From Syngnathus acus (lineage: Eukaryota; Chordata; Actinopteri; Syngnathiformes; Syngnathidae), in the NCBI RefSeq assembly GCF_901709675.1, contig NC_051088.1:17286693-17350692 (forward strand): 64,000 nt of DNA, written 5' to 3'. Each line of letters begins with the position of its first letter. The first letter of the stretch is position 1. The position numbers and the translations under genes were made by a program. The notes below the pieces were generated by a model. It was given only the letters and a program-made list of their open reading frames with translations, did no database searches and was not told where the DNA came from. Positions 34,299 through 46,844 of this stretch are shown piece by piece.

Positions 34299-36578
34299 GT
34301 TTCCACATTTCACAAAGTCCCACTTTCCATTATTCCACATTTTCCATGACAACATTCGCGTAACAGTGCTGACATTTTACGTATTCACGGACTTTTATAT
34401 TTCTCAACAAATGCGAGTCTTTCCAACTTTTCCATGACCCAATTCCTACAAATCTATCTTCTTCCTACAAATTCACCACATTGCATGACTGATTAAAATA
34501 AACAACTTCAAACTGAGCATTCAGGTCTACCAAGCTGTTCAATTGGAACACTTCCAAATGTCCCAATATAATTCCCCACATGGAGATATTTTACATATAT
34601 TGACTCCTCCATACAGTTTATCGACTCATACATATTTAATATATATTGACTCTTAATCAAATTCCTCATTCAGTCGGTCTTCAATGTCTTCCCAAGTCCA
34701 GCAAAGTCTCTTCCGCTGGGCAGCTCTGCCAGAAAGGATTGGATCACTGGAACAAATCTTGTGGCCTGGAAAGCAGAAAGTGGGTCTTGCAAAGCACGCC
34801 CTTCAGACTGGTGTCAGAAACATCAAGGCAAGTGGTCCTGCTGTAGTTGACTGTCCCTTGGGAAGAGCGGATTGGAGAAGGTCTTTGAGAGGAAGAGGGC
34901 CAGTCTCTCATCAGGGCCCTCGAGAACCTTGGAGTGACGGGACTGTACCTCAGGAAGTCCATCTGGATTGAACATACCAAATACAAGTCCAATCAATTTT
35001 TTGGGGAAGGGATTAGCAAGCAAACTGAAATTTGTGACATAAGAAGATGAAGCATAAATCCACAGGACATATCAGACAGTATTGTGAAGACAACAAAAGA
35101 GTTAGTGAAGCACACTAATTTTAAGTAGCATGTCTGTCAGGTCAGATAACATCAAAACACCGAAAACAACATTTTGGCCATCAAGACAAAGATACAAACC
35201 CAAATAAGTCATTTCAGTCGTTGACCATTTGTGGTGTTTTTAACCTTGAAGTATGGATATCAAAAGTTGACTTAGTTGGTTTTTCCATCTGCCTTCTTTG
35301 CTCTGGTCACTCTCTTGGTGTGTATACACTACAAAGACGTCTTACAACATGCTTGTTTAGTCTCGGCGTCGAAATGGACTTCTGCATTGTGTTGCATTTT
35401 GCGTCGAGATGTGAAGTGAATGTGAAGTCGTCACATTAGTCGGCTGATCTGCGTTTCTGTTGACAAACGGAGCTTCTGAACTGTTGAAAGAAAAAATAAT
35501 TGCCAGCAATAGCATCACGGGGAAAAATGTCCCTATAAAACATTCCAAAAACATGGAATAATGATAATTACGTTAATTGTAAAGAATTAATCTATTTTTC
35601 GCCCCACATTTTGCTTCGATTTAATGGTCATTGTGCTGCTCCTTGTGTTGTGTGCAACTTGGCCACTCGAGGGCAGTATAACGCACACACAAGAATTTAA
35701 ATGGGACCAAAGGGGACTTTCACAACTCCTCAGAATGAGTCATTCTTTGGAGAGGATAAAAAAGCACATTGCCACAAACAGTAGATGTTACTTGTAAGCA
35801 CTCGTGTGTTTTTCCCATTATGTGTTAGCATTAGCATTGAGCTAAGGCTAAGGTATGGAATTGTTTGAAATACAGTGTAATTCTCTTTGTTTCATGCTTA
35901 GTTTGAGAGAAAACCTAATCTAGTAGTGCATTGAAATTGACTTTTTTTTTTTTTTTAAAGAAAAAGTGATCCTCCACAGCATTAAACTCATAACAGAGTC
36001 ACAGCAAACAGGCTTGAGGCGTCACACTTTTAAGAGGAGAGAGAACACTGTTAGATGTCTCCTTGAATGAGTCACGTTCTCGACATCGGGTGGTGACTCA
36101 CATGAGCTGCGACATTCTTTCCCACATCCCTTAGAAATGCTTTTGAAAGAATCAGCCATAGGCCTTGGCAGACAGACACGTGGCTAGACTGTACATGGAC
36201 ACACATCGCAGCTCATCACTACAGCATTGATATTACTCCTTTTTCTTAGAGGCTAGAATAGAAACCAACGAGGAGCATTACATTGTCTGCCTACGTAAGT
36301 GCGTGGCAGCATTTCTATTGTTACTAAGCTTCTTATTGACTTGAGTAAGTTGCAAGTGTGACTTTCTACTAGATGCGCATTTTGTTTCAGCTTTGACTTT
36401 TCTTGGACGACTCACCCTCGCAAAGTAACTTTAAATTGACTATTTTCTTGGAAGTAATGTTAGACTACCAGGTACTTTGTCTCAGCCCATAATCTCCAGT
36501 GACTAATAGAAGTTGGAGAATTTATTTTAAAAAAACAAACAAAAAAAAACACAGAACTGCACTTTCAGGGTTCAACTG
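34299..36578. other. Intergenic, fkbp1a to fam110a
   Basis: AT-rich. A stretch at 34680-34975 is open in several frames on both strands and is less AT-rich than its surroundings, but no family is recognised. Otherwise there are only homopolymer runs, for example near 35941. Confidence 0.45.
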
Positions 36579-36584
36579 TTTATT
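36579..36584 (-). terminator. Candidate poly(A) signal of fam110a
   Basis: TTTATT on plus (AATAAA on minus), followed downstream on the minus strand by A-rich sequence and giving a 3' UTR of about 1.1 kb. No other signal nearer the stop is as clear. Confidence 0.45.
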
Positions 36585-37668
36585 TCACAAGTTGCCATTC
36601 TAAAACTCAACACTGATGCACCAAACTGCCATCGCAGCGGTTTGAGAGTCAGGATCCTGCACATGCAGCATTTGACAAGATTAAATATCTGAACAGGGCC
36701 AGGATTGAATAGATTTAATAAAAAAAATAAAAACAAAACAAAAATATTTTTAATCGTACCATTTAGAACACCGATGTCCAAATGAGCAATCTGTAAATTA
36801 CGATTACATAAAGTGTCGCGATTGATAGTTGTCCATGCAAAATAATCAAGAAATAATCAGTTGTGTTTTGCAACAGCAACCTAATTAAACGTAAAAGCAG
36901 TTTAATAGCATTCACAAGCTCGTCATAGAAAAAATAAGAATTAACAACTGTGACTTTGACCATTTGTCCGCTGTTATTTCAAAGCCAATAGAGATGATCA
37001 CCAATCATCCAAAAACAAAACAAGTTACAAATGAAGCCATTAACAGGCCCTCCCACCCCCAAAATGGATGCCTTCAACATGTCCACTGAATTTTGCATCG
37101 AACGGCAATATTAGCTTACCTCTCTCTAACTTTCCAGTGCTTCAACGTTCAAAATTTCATCCATAGAATGTAGGGCTACAAAATTCTAGAGATTTGAAAA
37201 GTTGGTCTTTTTCTGTGGAAATTTGCAAAGTTGGTCTTTTTCTGTGGAAAATAATGTGAATTAATGGAAATAAAGCAAGAATTAAAAGAACTTAAATACC
37301 CTTTCTCAATGGTTCATTTCTACTCACTTTGGACACCAATAATTTAGAGTCTTCAAATAACCCGAGATGGACGATTTCAGAATATGGGGTGAAGCTGGAG
37401 TACCCGGAGTAATGCCATGCATTGGTATTCCGTCTGACATGCAAACAGGACCCTCGGATTCAAAGCGCCGACCTCAGAACTATTGGGTGGATGCTGACTA
37501 ACCTCAGGTCAACTGTGCTGCCTGAACATAGTAGCTTTTCACCCCCAAAAAATGTCTCCATTTCTAGTTCATTGCCATCATTTGCCACAGAAACCTTTCT
37601 GACATTCCTTGTGGAAATTTGCCAGAAATATTCCACCCGTTTGCAACCCCAGTGGGACAGGGATGCAC

Positions 37669-38956
37669 TCACTTTGCCTGTCGCAGCCCATAAAGCCATT
37701 TGATCACCCTGGCGTTCCTCTCAATGACCGACACGCCGTAGGGAACGCGGTCGTCAGCCTCCTCGTCATCGCCGTCTTCATCGGGCCCGCCAGAACCGGC
37801 GCACTCCGACCCCGGAGCGCTGACGCTCCGAAAGCGGGCCAGAGACACCATGTCAGAAGCGGCTCCGGAAAAGTCTTGTAGCTCCGCGGGGTCCAAACCA
37901 CACAGGTTGAAGAAGCGTTCTAGCTCCGTCCCGGCTCGGGAAAATTGCTCGCTCATGTCCGATTTGGAGCGGGTCAGAGACGGACGTTTCCTGCTGCGGG
38001 GGGAGCCGGATAGAGGGGTGACGGCTGGAGACGGAGGGGGCAAACCCAGGAAGACGGGAAGCGGAGAGCTAGCAGGGTTATCCTGCCTAGGCGTGGCGAC
38101 GACAGGTTTCAGAGGAGACGGAGTGGCCTTTGCGCGAAGGAGGAGGCGCGAAATAGTCGGGCGGAGGGGAAACTGGGGGTGTAGCAGGAGTGGCTGAAGC
38201 GGCTGGCGGAGGAACAGCGGCGGCCTGCGAGGTGTCCTCGAAGGGCTGGCTTGAGGTATGACGTCCACTCGGCGCACCGTCCCCGCAGTAGGAGATCCCG
38301 GACTTTCCACCCAGCCTGCCGCCTTCAGTCTCACCTAGTAGAAGAGGCGACCATGAGTTCTTGCAACAGCTGCGCTCATTTTCTCAGTCATGGTCATTGA
38401 ATATTTATTCCACATCATGTCAAAACCGTTTGGCACAAGAGTGAATACGACTGTTGTTTAAATGCTCTGTAAATAAAGCTGAGTTCGTCACCTTGGCAGG
38501 ACTGGAGTCGTGAGGCTGAGACGGCAGCCCTGGCGTGGTTTTTTTCAGCAGTGGGGAGGAGTCAACAGAGTTTGAGCTAGCAATCGGAGTGGGCCCGTCA
38601 CTCACATCACTTATGAGGCTGCTCAGATGTTCCAGGTCCAGCTGGACGGCCTCTGGCTTGCTTTTTGGCTGGCCGGGAGTCTTCTTCGCGGGCCGGAGAG
38701 TGGTGGCGACGGGGCTGAGCAGAGGCTTGCGCACGTCAGGAGACCTGACGGGCTGTTGCTTGGACAGTGCCACTTGGCTTTTGACGTACTTGGCTTTGTC
38801 CGCTTCCAGCCTCTCGACAGCACTCTGCTTGGGTCGGGCGGCCGAGGGCGGACTTTGCCGGTAGAATTCGGGACCCACTGGGCGCTTGGGCCGCAGGCGA
38901 GGAAATGTTGCAGATGTGCTGGGCCTCGCCGATTGTTTGATGGCCTCCACTGGCAT
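37669..38956 (-). CDS. fam110a: FAM110A
   Basis: Two coding exons on minus, 38492-38956 and 37669-38334, split by a 157-bp GT-AG intron in phase 0; 376 aa. FAM110 proteins are centrosome and spindle-pole associated. Family landmarks: MPVEAIKQ start (human MPVHTL), [17 protein letters not shown] (residues about 43-60), [15 protein letters not shown], the [14 protein letters not shown] and [12 protein letters not shown] block, and the terminal [19 protein letters not shown]. The ATG at 38956 was chosen because it aligns with the family start and no upstream in-frame ATG exists before the acceptor at 39060-39061. A 5' non-coding exon probably ends at 39847 (CAG|GTGAGG). Linkage with rad21l1, snph and fkbp1a matches human 20p13 and supports FAM110A over B and C. 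Confidence 0.93.
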
Positions 38957-38990
38957 TTTCTTTGCTTCCAGATTACAGTCGGAACTGGTT

Positions 38991-39035
38991 TTAGAGGACA
39001 AATTGGGTTTTCCTCTTTTTGTTGGGCTGGTTCAT
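38991..39035 (-). other. Upstream ORF in the fam110a 5' UTR
   Basis: The 14-codon frame MNQPNKKRKTQFVL ends 34 nt before the fam110a ATG, within the same predicted exon (acceptor at 39060). It may lower translation of the main frame; this is inference. Confidence 0.4.
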
Positions 39036-39059
39036 TGTCAGAACCGCTCTGTTGGTGAC

Positions 39060-40503
39060 CTGTGAATGAGAGCCCAAGTGAAACCAAACCCAACCTGAAC
39101 TTGTTCATTGCTGGCACATAAGGGAACAGGGATTTTTGGTGCGAGTCCAAGCTCAAATTCTAATATAAAGAAGCACAAGTTGCAAAACCAACCAAACGAT
39201 CAAAAAAGGTGTTACACTCCCCAAAATTGTTTACATCTTCATTTATAGAGCGCTTTTACAACATGGTAATTTAAATGGATGGAGATTTTAGATGTAAAAC
39301 CTAGAAATTGGTACAGCATTGGTAAAAGGAAGCTAGCTAGCTTTTGCTAGCTAATTACCTGGAGGGGCAAAAACACCGTGCACACCTGAAGCTTCTCCGG
39401 GTGACCAGGTGAATGAAGACAGCAAAGGTGCTTCCTCCCCGCTTCTTCAAATGCTCGGTGGGCATTCAAAAAATAAACTAATCTGCTCCTTGCCACTCAT
39501 ATTCTGCACATTGTTACCATGCCAGATCCTCTGCGGGAGCTGTAGGATTTTAAACCCAGTCACAAGTTTTACACTTTTACCTCTACAGTTCAACAACTGT
39601 TATCCCATTGCCTCACACACGTCAAGTAAAGTCGGTCTAATAATTCATATCAAGAGCCATTAAAGGAAAGGAACAAAGTCTCACATAAGGACATGTAAAC
39701 AAGGAAAGAGTATTAAAAAAAAAAAAAAAAAGTCCCACATGTGTTGAAGTCTTGGGCATGCGCAGGCTTGCAGCAAGTCAACAATTTCTTCAACGCCCAA
39801 AACACAACAGACGAGAGGTATAGAAAAATAAGAAGCAAGTCCTCACCTGGACTAAAGAAAGTTGAACGTTGTTGGTCTTCGCTCCCGCTCGTGCTGTCGT
39901 CGTACGAGCTATTTCGGAAAAATTAAACAAGGGACCAAACATTTGAAAGCACCACTAGTCAAACCTGTGCGACAACTCTAATGGGCCGGCTCAGGCACCG
40001 CCTCTTTCTTGCTGATTGGTCCATTCCAAATAAAACTCAGAAAAAATCACGTTGGCATTTTTTTTACGCCACCGGTTGTCACCTTACGTTGCAACTCATT
40101 AAGATTGCCTTTTATGAAATTGATTTCTCCGCACAGAGGTGGAATCGAACCCGCACCCTCTGAACTGTGAGGCGTACATGCTGACCAGTGCACGGTGGTG
40201 CTGCCCTGGTATCATAACCATTTCCTGCAAATAAACACTACACATTTGCGTGTGGAATTGGCCGTTTATGTCAGTAATTTAATGCAAAAATGCGTATTTT
40301 ACACAAACATACAGTATACCTTTCATAGTAAAATCAGAGAAACAGATTTCCCCCCCCAAAAAAGCTGTAGATGCCTTTTCTGAAGACTGCTTGCATGGCT
40401 TTTTTTTTTTTTTTTGGAGTAGTCAGGCTAACATTCAAACTCCACGCAGATTCGAACGCTGAACCTCAGAAGTGCGAGGAGGTCGTGCATTTTGATGTTT
40501 GGG
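39060..40503. other. fam110a 5' region and prickle3 3' flank
   Basis: A probable fam110a non-coding first exon lies about 39847-39990 on minus. A poly(A) run is at about 39715-39731. SINE-derived pieces lie at 40135-40205 and about 40425-40490. No protein-coding frame is supported. Confidence 0.45.
40135..40490 (-). mobile_element. tRNA-derived SINE fragments, minus orientation
   Basis: GGTGGAATCGAACCCGCACC followed by CTCTGAACTGTGAGGC (about 40138-40175) is the reverse complement of a tRNA B-box region of the common fish SINE. A second part near 40430-40490 (CATTCAAACTCCACGCAG, ATTCGAACGCTGAACC) is similar. A third fragment lies at about 37425-37520. The copies are diverged. Confidence 0.6.
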
Positions 40504-43500
40504 TCAAGATACTGAGCAATTTTTATCTTTGTCTTTAGCACCGAGACTGTGAGCACGTCTGCGCCTGAAACTGTCCCTCAGTCCCCATCGAGGCGGCTCT
40601 TCTTCTTCTCTTTTCTCCTCGTCTTTTTCACCTTGAGTTTTTCGCAGCTGTGGCGGCAGAGGAATGGGCTGCCCCAGGAAGAAGCCCTCCTGCTCAGAGT
40701 CTGATGAAGACGAGCACGTGGAACACGAATCTTCGTGCCTGCGCCGGATGGACCGCAGGACCAGCGAAGAGGCTTCGCTTCCTCTCCCCCCTCGACCCTC
40801 CGCAGTGTCCAGTTGAGGGCGTTCGACCCGCGAGTGACCGGCTGAGCTCGTGGACACGCAGGGGTGGTCGGATGAAACGCGCCGACGACTCCAACCCCGC
40901 CGCAGACTGCGTTGCTGGTAAGGGGACCCGTCTAGCCAACATAAAAAAACCACAAAAACCTAAGGAATATAGTAATTAACGTGTGTCTTGAAAACTTAAA
41001 ATTTTTGTTTAAAATGTGTGGGAGAGGCAAAACAATTTTTCAAAGTGTTTCTATAAGTCCTCCCTGTATTGTAGATTTCCACCTTATAACCAACGGGTGG
41101 GTCCGGAAGGTGTGCCCACACTTAACAGCTGTTGACTGTCCTCTGTTCTTACCCAGAGAATCCATCTGTGGTGGGATTCCTTGGTGCAGAGGCATCTTGC
41201 TTCTGAAGCCTCCTTCCACCTCTTCTTCCTCCTGACAGCTGTCGTCATTTGTTTGCAACTCTTCTTCGTGCTCCTCTTCCTCCTCGACCGAGTAGCTGCT
41301 GCTGATTGGTTCTCTGAAACTGACCCTCGCCGTCCCACTTCGAGACAGCGGGGGTGGCGAGTTGGGGGATCTGTCTTCTGGCTGGGGGGCGTTTGAAGGG
41401 GATGAATCCTGCAGTAAGATGTCTCGGTACTTGACAGGAAGCGGAGGTGGTTCGGGAGACGTGTCGGAGTGTGATGTCGTAATTGTCTGGACAGAGTCTG
41501 GAGGAGAAAATCAGATGAGGCTTCAAGCAAATACTTGTAATTGATGACAAGATGACAACGATCACCTTTCATGACTTGATTGGTCTTTTCCACCCAGTTC
41601 CTGCAGTCTTGGCCGGTCGAGGTTCCTCTTGAACACAAAGTTGTGGGAGGATGTCCAGAATGTCCATTTAAAAGGCCATCAGCAGGTGGTTTCATCCCGC
41701 CGTCATCCGACAGCAGAGTGTAATGTGGAAGGTTGTGGGGCCACGAGGGCCCGAGGCCATTCCCTTGATGGATGTGGGGAAGAGGGGAATAGGAACCTCT
41801 TGGATGGCAAAAGCCACCAGCAGAAGGAACTCCATTTTCAACTGGAGTCGAGCAATTGACACCTAAGAACATGGGCATGATGAAGATTTAAACCAGTTTA
41901 ACCTCAAACAAATACTCGTCCTGAGATTGTACATTCCCAAAAATCATCCAACTGGTAACATCTGATTTAATTTATGGCAATACATCAATCGCAATGTAGC
42001 AGCCATGGTGTCCAGCATTCGTAAGCTGAGTTCTTTTGGGCAGAGAGGTAGGGAAAGATCGAAGTCAGGCTACAATGAAATATTCCTCGCAGCTTCAAGT
42101 TTCGTGCTCAGCTTTACTACTTACGACTCATGCAGGGGTTGACGCCCTCTATTGGTTGTAATGGAGAGCCGCAGTGCAGTTGCTGGTGCCGCCGGGCCGG
42201 CCCACAGTTTCTGTGCTGCGGAGGTCGGCTCTGGAGGGCCGAGTCGCAAGAGTCCGAGTTATCGGGGTCCTCTCCGAGCGAACAGGCCCTGGAACAGAAG
42301 ATGAGCCCCCGTCGGGGCAGGAAGGGGCGACCCAGCAGAGGTAGGCGGCAACGGGCGCAACAGAAACAAAACTCCACCGCGTGCCAGCGTTGACCCTCGT
42401 ATGTCATCTGGCTCTGGCCGATGCCTGCGATGACAATTTGATTCTGAATTTGTGACTAGCAAACAACTGGCTGAGGCTTCAAAGTACTTTCTAAGCGTTT
42501 TGGTTCTGGTACCTATTTGTTCTCCGCAGGTGTCACAGTACTCTGCATAGAGGGACTCATAGCAGGAGGAGCAGTATGGCCGGCACTCTCGCATGATGTA
42601 ACGCTGACCGCCCAGTGCTGCCTCGCACTCAAAACAGCTGAAGTGCTTCATGTGCCAGAACCTTCCTTCCGCCTCTGTGCATTCGTCTGCAAAAATGATC
42701 TTGGATGGATACGCCGTGGCACAAACAGAGCACAAATAAACAAGCTTTGGGTTAATAATAATAATATAGAAATTATATAATTTTTTTATTATATAAATAA
42801 TAATAAATATAAAATCAGCTGATTTTCAATTTCAATTCCAAGCCGTCTTTCATATTAAATGTTTATTTGCCTTTATTTTATGTATAATTAGATTTTTTTC
42901 TTTAAACCGTCAAAATTAATTGATTAATTCACTATTAACCAATCAACTCAACGGGTAACGATTCTAAAAATCACATCATGGTTTAGAGCCATTGCTTAGC
43001 TTAAAATTGCACAAATACTCTGATTTCAGTCTCTCAGCAGTAATTATTCTCTGACTCTGACAGATTCTATATGTCAAGGGAAGAAGAGCTTGAAAAAAAT
43101 AATTGCACATTATATCCCAATAGCAATATCGAGGGAAAAGAAAAACACAATTAGATTATTTTTCAAAGTTATTGAGCCCTAGAATATTTTTCAAATTGCC
43201 ACTGCCATTTTAGTAGTTGTCTGCAAATGTTGCTTGCCCCCTCCCCTTTTCATTGGTTGTTGGTAGTCACCTCATCACAGGCTTGACATCGAGGTTTGAG
43301 CCTCTCAGCGTGATGGCGGCCGCAGTAGATGCGTTCGTCGTGGTAGAAGTAGATGAGGTCGACCAGCAGCTCGTTGCAGCAGGCGCACTGAAAACACCGA
43401 GGGTGCCAACAAGTGCCCTTTCCCGCCCGACTGGCGAACACGGCAATATCGCCGCCATTGATCTTTCTGTCACACTGGAAAAAACATATTTCACTCAGAG

Positions 43501-46500
43501 ACTCCGGTATTGTGGAATTGCTAATGCAAAAACAATACAGCTAACAACAAAGCAGAGGTCACCAACATGGTGCCCACATGTGTAGTGGATATAAACGAGA
43601 TCATTTGCAAATACAAACAGATGAATAAAATAAACAGATGTCAAGGCAGTGAATTAAAGTAAGAAATGGGAGCTGTTCAAATAGTGATCTAAAATACATC
43701 ATATTTCTCCGACAGGAAGGTTGAGGCTACTGCAATTTGTATGTATGAGCATAAAATAAAAATGCTGCTCTACCTGCTTGCAGACGGCTCCAGTCATGGT
43801 GACGGGGAAGAGTCCGACAACGCCTCGGCCCACGTTGTCTCGTTTCCTCTGCTGGCTGAACAAACGCAACTCCTTCTTCTCCTCCTCGCTTAGTGAGCTG
43901 CAGTAGTGCGGCTGTGAGATGACATGTTCACAACAAGAAATCAGATGCTTCAGGCTAATCTTACCTGTACTACAGCTCCTGGAAATTCAAACACTCCTAA
44001 GTGAGATGAAAAGTATCTAAAAAAAGATGTTTTAAAAATCAAGCAAATGTAAAAAGCTTTTATTTACACTTGAATGATAACTAAGCCAACTGCATCTAAA
44101 GTTTCCTCCACGGACGTCTGCTCTTTGAGGTCTCTTTTGAGAAAGTTAATTGTGTGAGAAAGTAACGTTACCTCACTGTCATGAGCAGGAAGTTGGTGCA
44201 GCAACTGTTTGATTCGGTGTCGTTCTCCCACACTGTTCACAAAGGGCACTCTGTCCTCTGGTAAGCTGCTAAAATACTGGTAAACCTGCAAGGCAGATGG
44301 GTATAGTCACAGAAAAACTTTTTGGAGAATTCACAAGCACAACGAATCACATTTTAATCAATTACAAGTTTCGTTATAAAAAATAATTCATGATAAATCG
44401 ATTAGTTGTCGATTAATCGGTGTACCTCTAGTTCAAAGTTTTGTGTTTCTGAAGAGGGTCAAAGTGGTGGCTCACCTGCTCAGGCTTGAGGCCAGGCGGA
44501 ACCCAGGCGTATTCCTCAGAGGCGCAGCCCGAGTCGTCGTCTGAGATGGAGTGCCTCTGGAAGTCTGACACCAGCTTTGTCATCATCTTCTCCAGCTGGC
44601 CCGGCATTGAGCGGACGACGTGCTCCTCTCGCACGCACTTGCAGTGCACGCAGATCTTCCTGTGGACGCAATTGTTCAAATATTTTAAAAAGACAAATGC
44701 TAATATTTTAAAAAGACAAATGCTAATAAAATTGCTAGCAATGTCTCTATTTTTTAAAAGTGAAGACAATTTGTAATTTTAGTCATGACACAAAGTCGAT
44801 GCAAAATTTGTCTTCGAGGGCCACATAAAATGATGTGGTGGGCCGTATCTGCCCCCCCAGCCCTTGAGTTTGACACCTTGATTTAAATGTTCAAACTAGA
44901 CATTTTTTTCTCTTTTTTTTTTAAATCATAGCACTGAATCTATCTACATAGTTGATTTTTTTGTGGCTGTTCTGTATAACAAATTGACAAATCGACGCAA
45001 CGTTGGATTATCTAGCACAGGTTGATTTAGTTCACCGTTCACGCACTGCAACTAAATTTAACTTTAATCGCATCATGGACAAAAGTGAAGCGCAGAGATC
45101 ACAACTTGTTTTCCCACCAACAATCCACTTGCGTTAATGGCAGAAAGTCCTTTCGTTTATGTCCAAAACAGGCGGGAAATGAGGTCAGTGGCCTAAGCCA
45201 GAGGAGAAAAGATGGGAGCCGTAATCTCCCTCTCAGCCTTGTCCTTGGACTCCACATCTGTCGCCAGGCGGGAGGGCTCATTTGTGAGCAGACAGAGGAG
45301 TGCTATGTTGTGCGGGGGCGAGCGTGTGGCAAAAAAGTATAGCATGTTCATCTCTGTTGTTGTGTAAGAACCTGCCAGCTGGTACTTGTGACTCAAGTTG
45401 GCATACATTTATCCCAGCACATACTAACAACTACACAAAAGCACCACGACTTCAATTTGGACTATTTTCATTTATTCATTCTGCTGCTAATAAAATACGC
45501 TGTAAGATGGCCCGCCAAGCAAGTCCTATGCTGCATTTTGTCGATAACCAACACAAATTTTTGCAACAGTATGTACACACTCTTTTACAAAGGGTCTCTT
45601 CTGAATACTCTGAACCAGGCTTGTATAACTTTGCTCCCCAAAAAGGTTCATATCCCCTTAAAGTGCTCATTTTATAGGCCAACCTTACTTTTAAATTGTG
45701 ATTGTAAAATTCTGGCTAAAATATTGGCGCAACGTTTAGAAGAAGTTTTGCCATATGTTGGATCTACGGATCAGACAGGATTTGTGAAGGATGTTTTTGG
45801 CATTTGTCAATCTGCGGAGAAAGCACATTAGAATACACATTAGAATATTTTTTTATTTTTTTGGGGAGGCTGGGACGAATCCATTAATCCATTAATTTCA
45901 ATAGGGAAAGATTTAATATGAGAGTGTTTTGCATTGCAAGCTTGATCACAGTCGAAATTAAAATCGTATCTCAAGGTACCACTGTAGTCGTTCTTGGCAG
46001 AACATGACCCGGACCATACAGCATGTCCTTGTTAGCAAAACAGGACACGCATGTGCTATGGGTGTAAGGAAACAGCTGGAAATCCCACGGCCACCGTCCG
46101 CTAGGTGATGAAAAGGGGCAACAGACTGCTGGCTTACACCCGCCTTGTCAAAGGTACTGTTGGCAAGTCCTACAAGCTTTCAACAGAGCATATTTTTTTC
46201 TTAATCAAATAATGTGCCCTGTTGAATCCTGGATCTTTTATACATGCATTGAGAAATGTATTATGAAAAATGAAATGTATTCAGATCATGTATTTTGCAC
46301 ATAGTTAAAGTGACATCTTGTTAAGACGTTTGCGGTCGTATGTGGCCCCTAGTAGCTCTGATGAAAAATTGTGGCCCTCTCCAGGAACAAAAAGCACAGG
46401 GAGCAACTGTGACCTCCAGAGTGAGAATTTTTTTTTTCCTGCCAACACACACACAACATCACAACGTAGAGGCTCCTTCCATTCATACCTCCATCCGTGG

Positions 46501-46808
46501 ACGCGGAAGCCGGGGCACTGGTCTCCACAGCGCATGCAGGGTTGCCCTCTGTCTGGATCCTCTTCCTCCTGCTGGAAAGAAGAAGCTCAGCTCACATCAT
46601 TGCCCACCGCAAGTAGAGCAGACTGGCTCTGGACACACAAGAGCAGCCAATCCTATTTTCCACAGAGTGTGTTGGAAAAGCGTCTGTCTTGCATTATTAT
46701 ATGAGCACTGGCGTAGACATGAAGCCTGAGTCTGCCATGTGACAATACCCATCCATCCATCTGTCCGTCCGTCTGTCCATCCATCCATCCATCCATCCAT
46801 CCATCCAT

Positions 46809-46844
<36 letters not shown>

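Noticed and set aside
34684-34971. 95-codon open frame between fkbp1a and fam110a
   Set aside because: Overlapping open frames on both strands and no recognisable motif; no splice or promoter context. Left as unassigned sequence.
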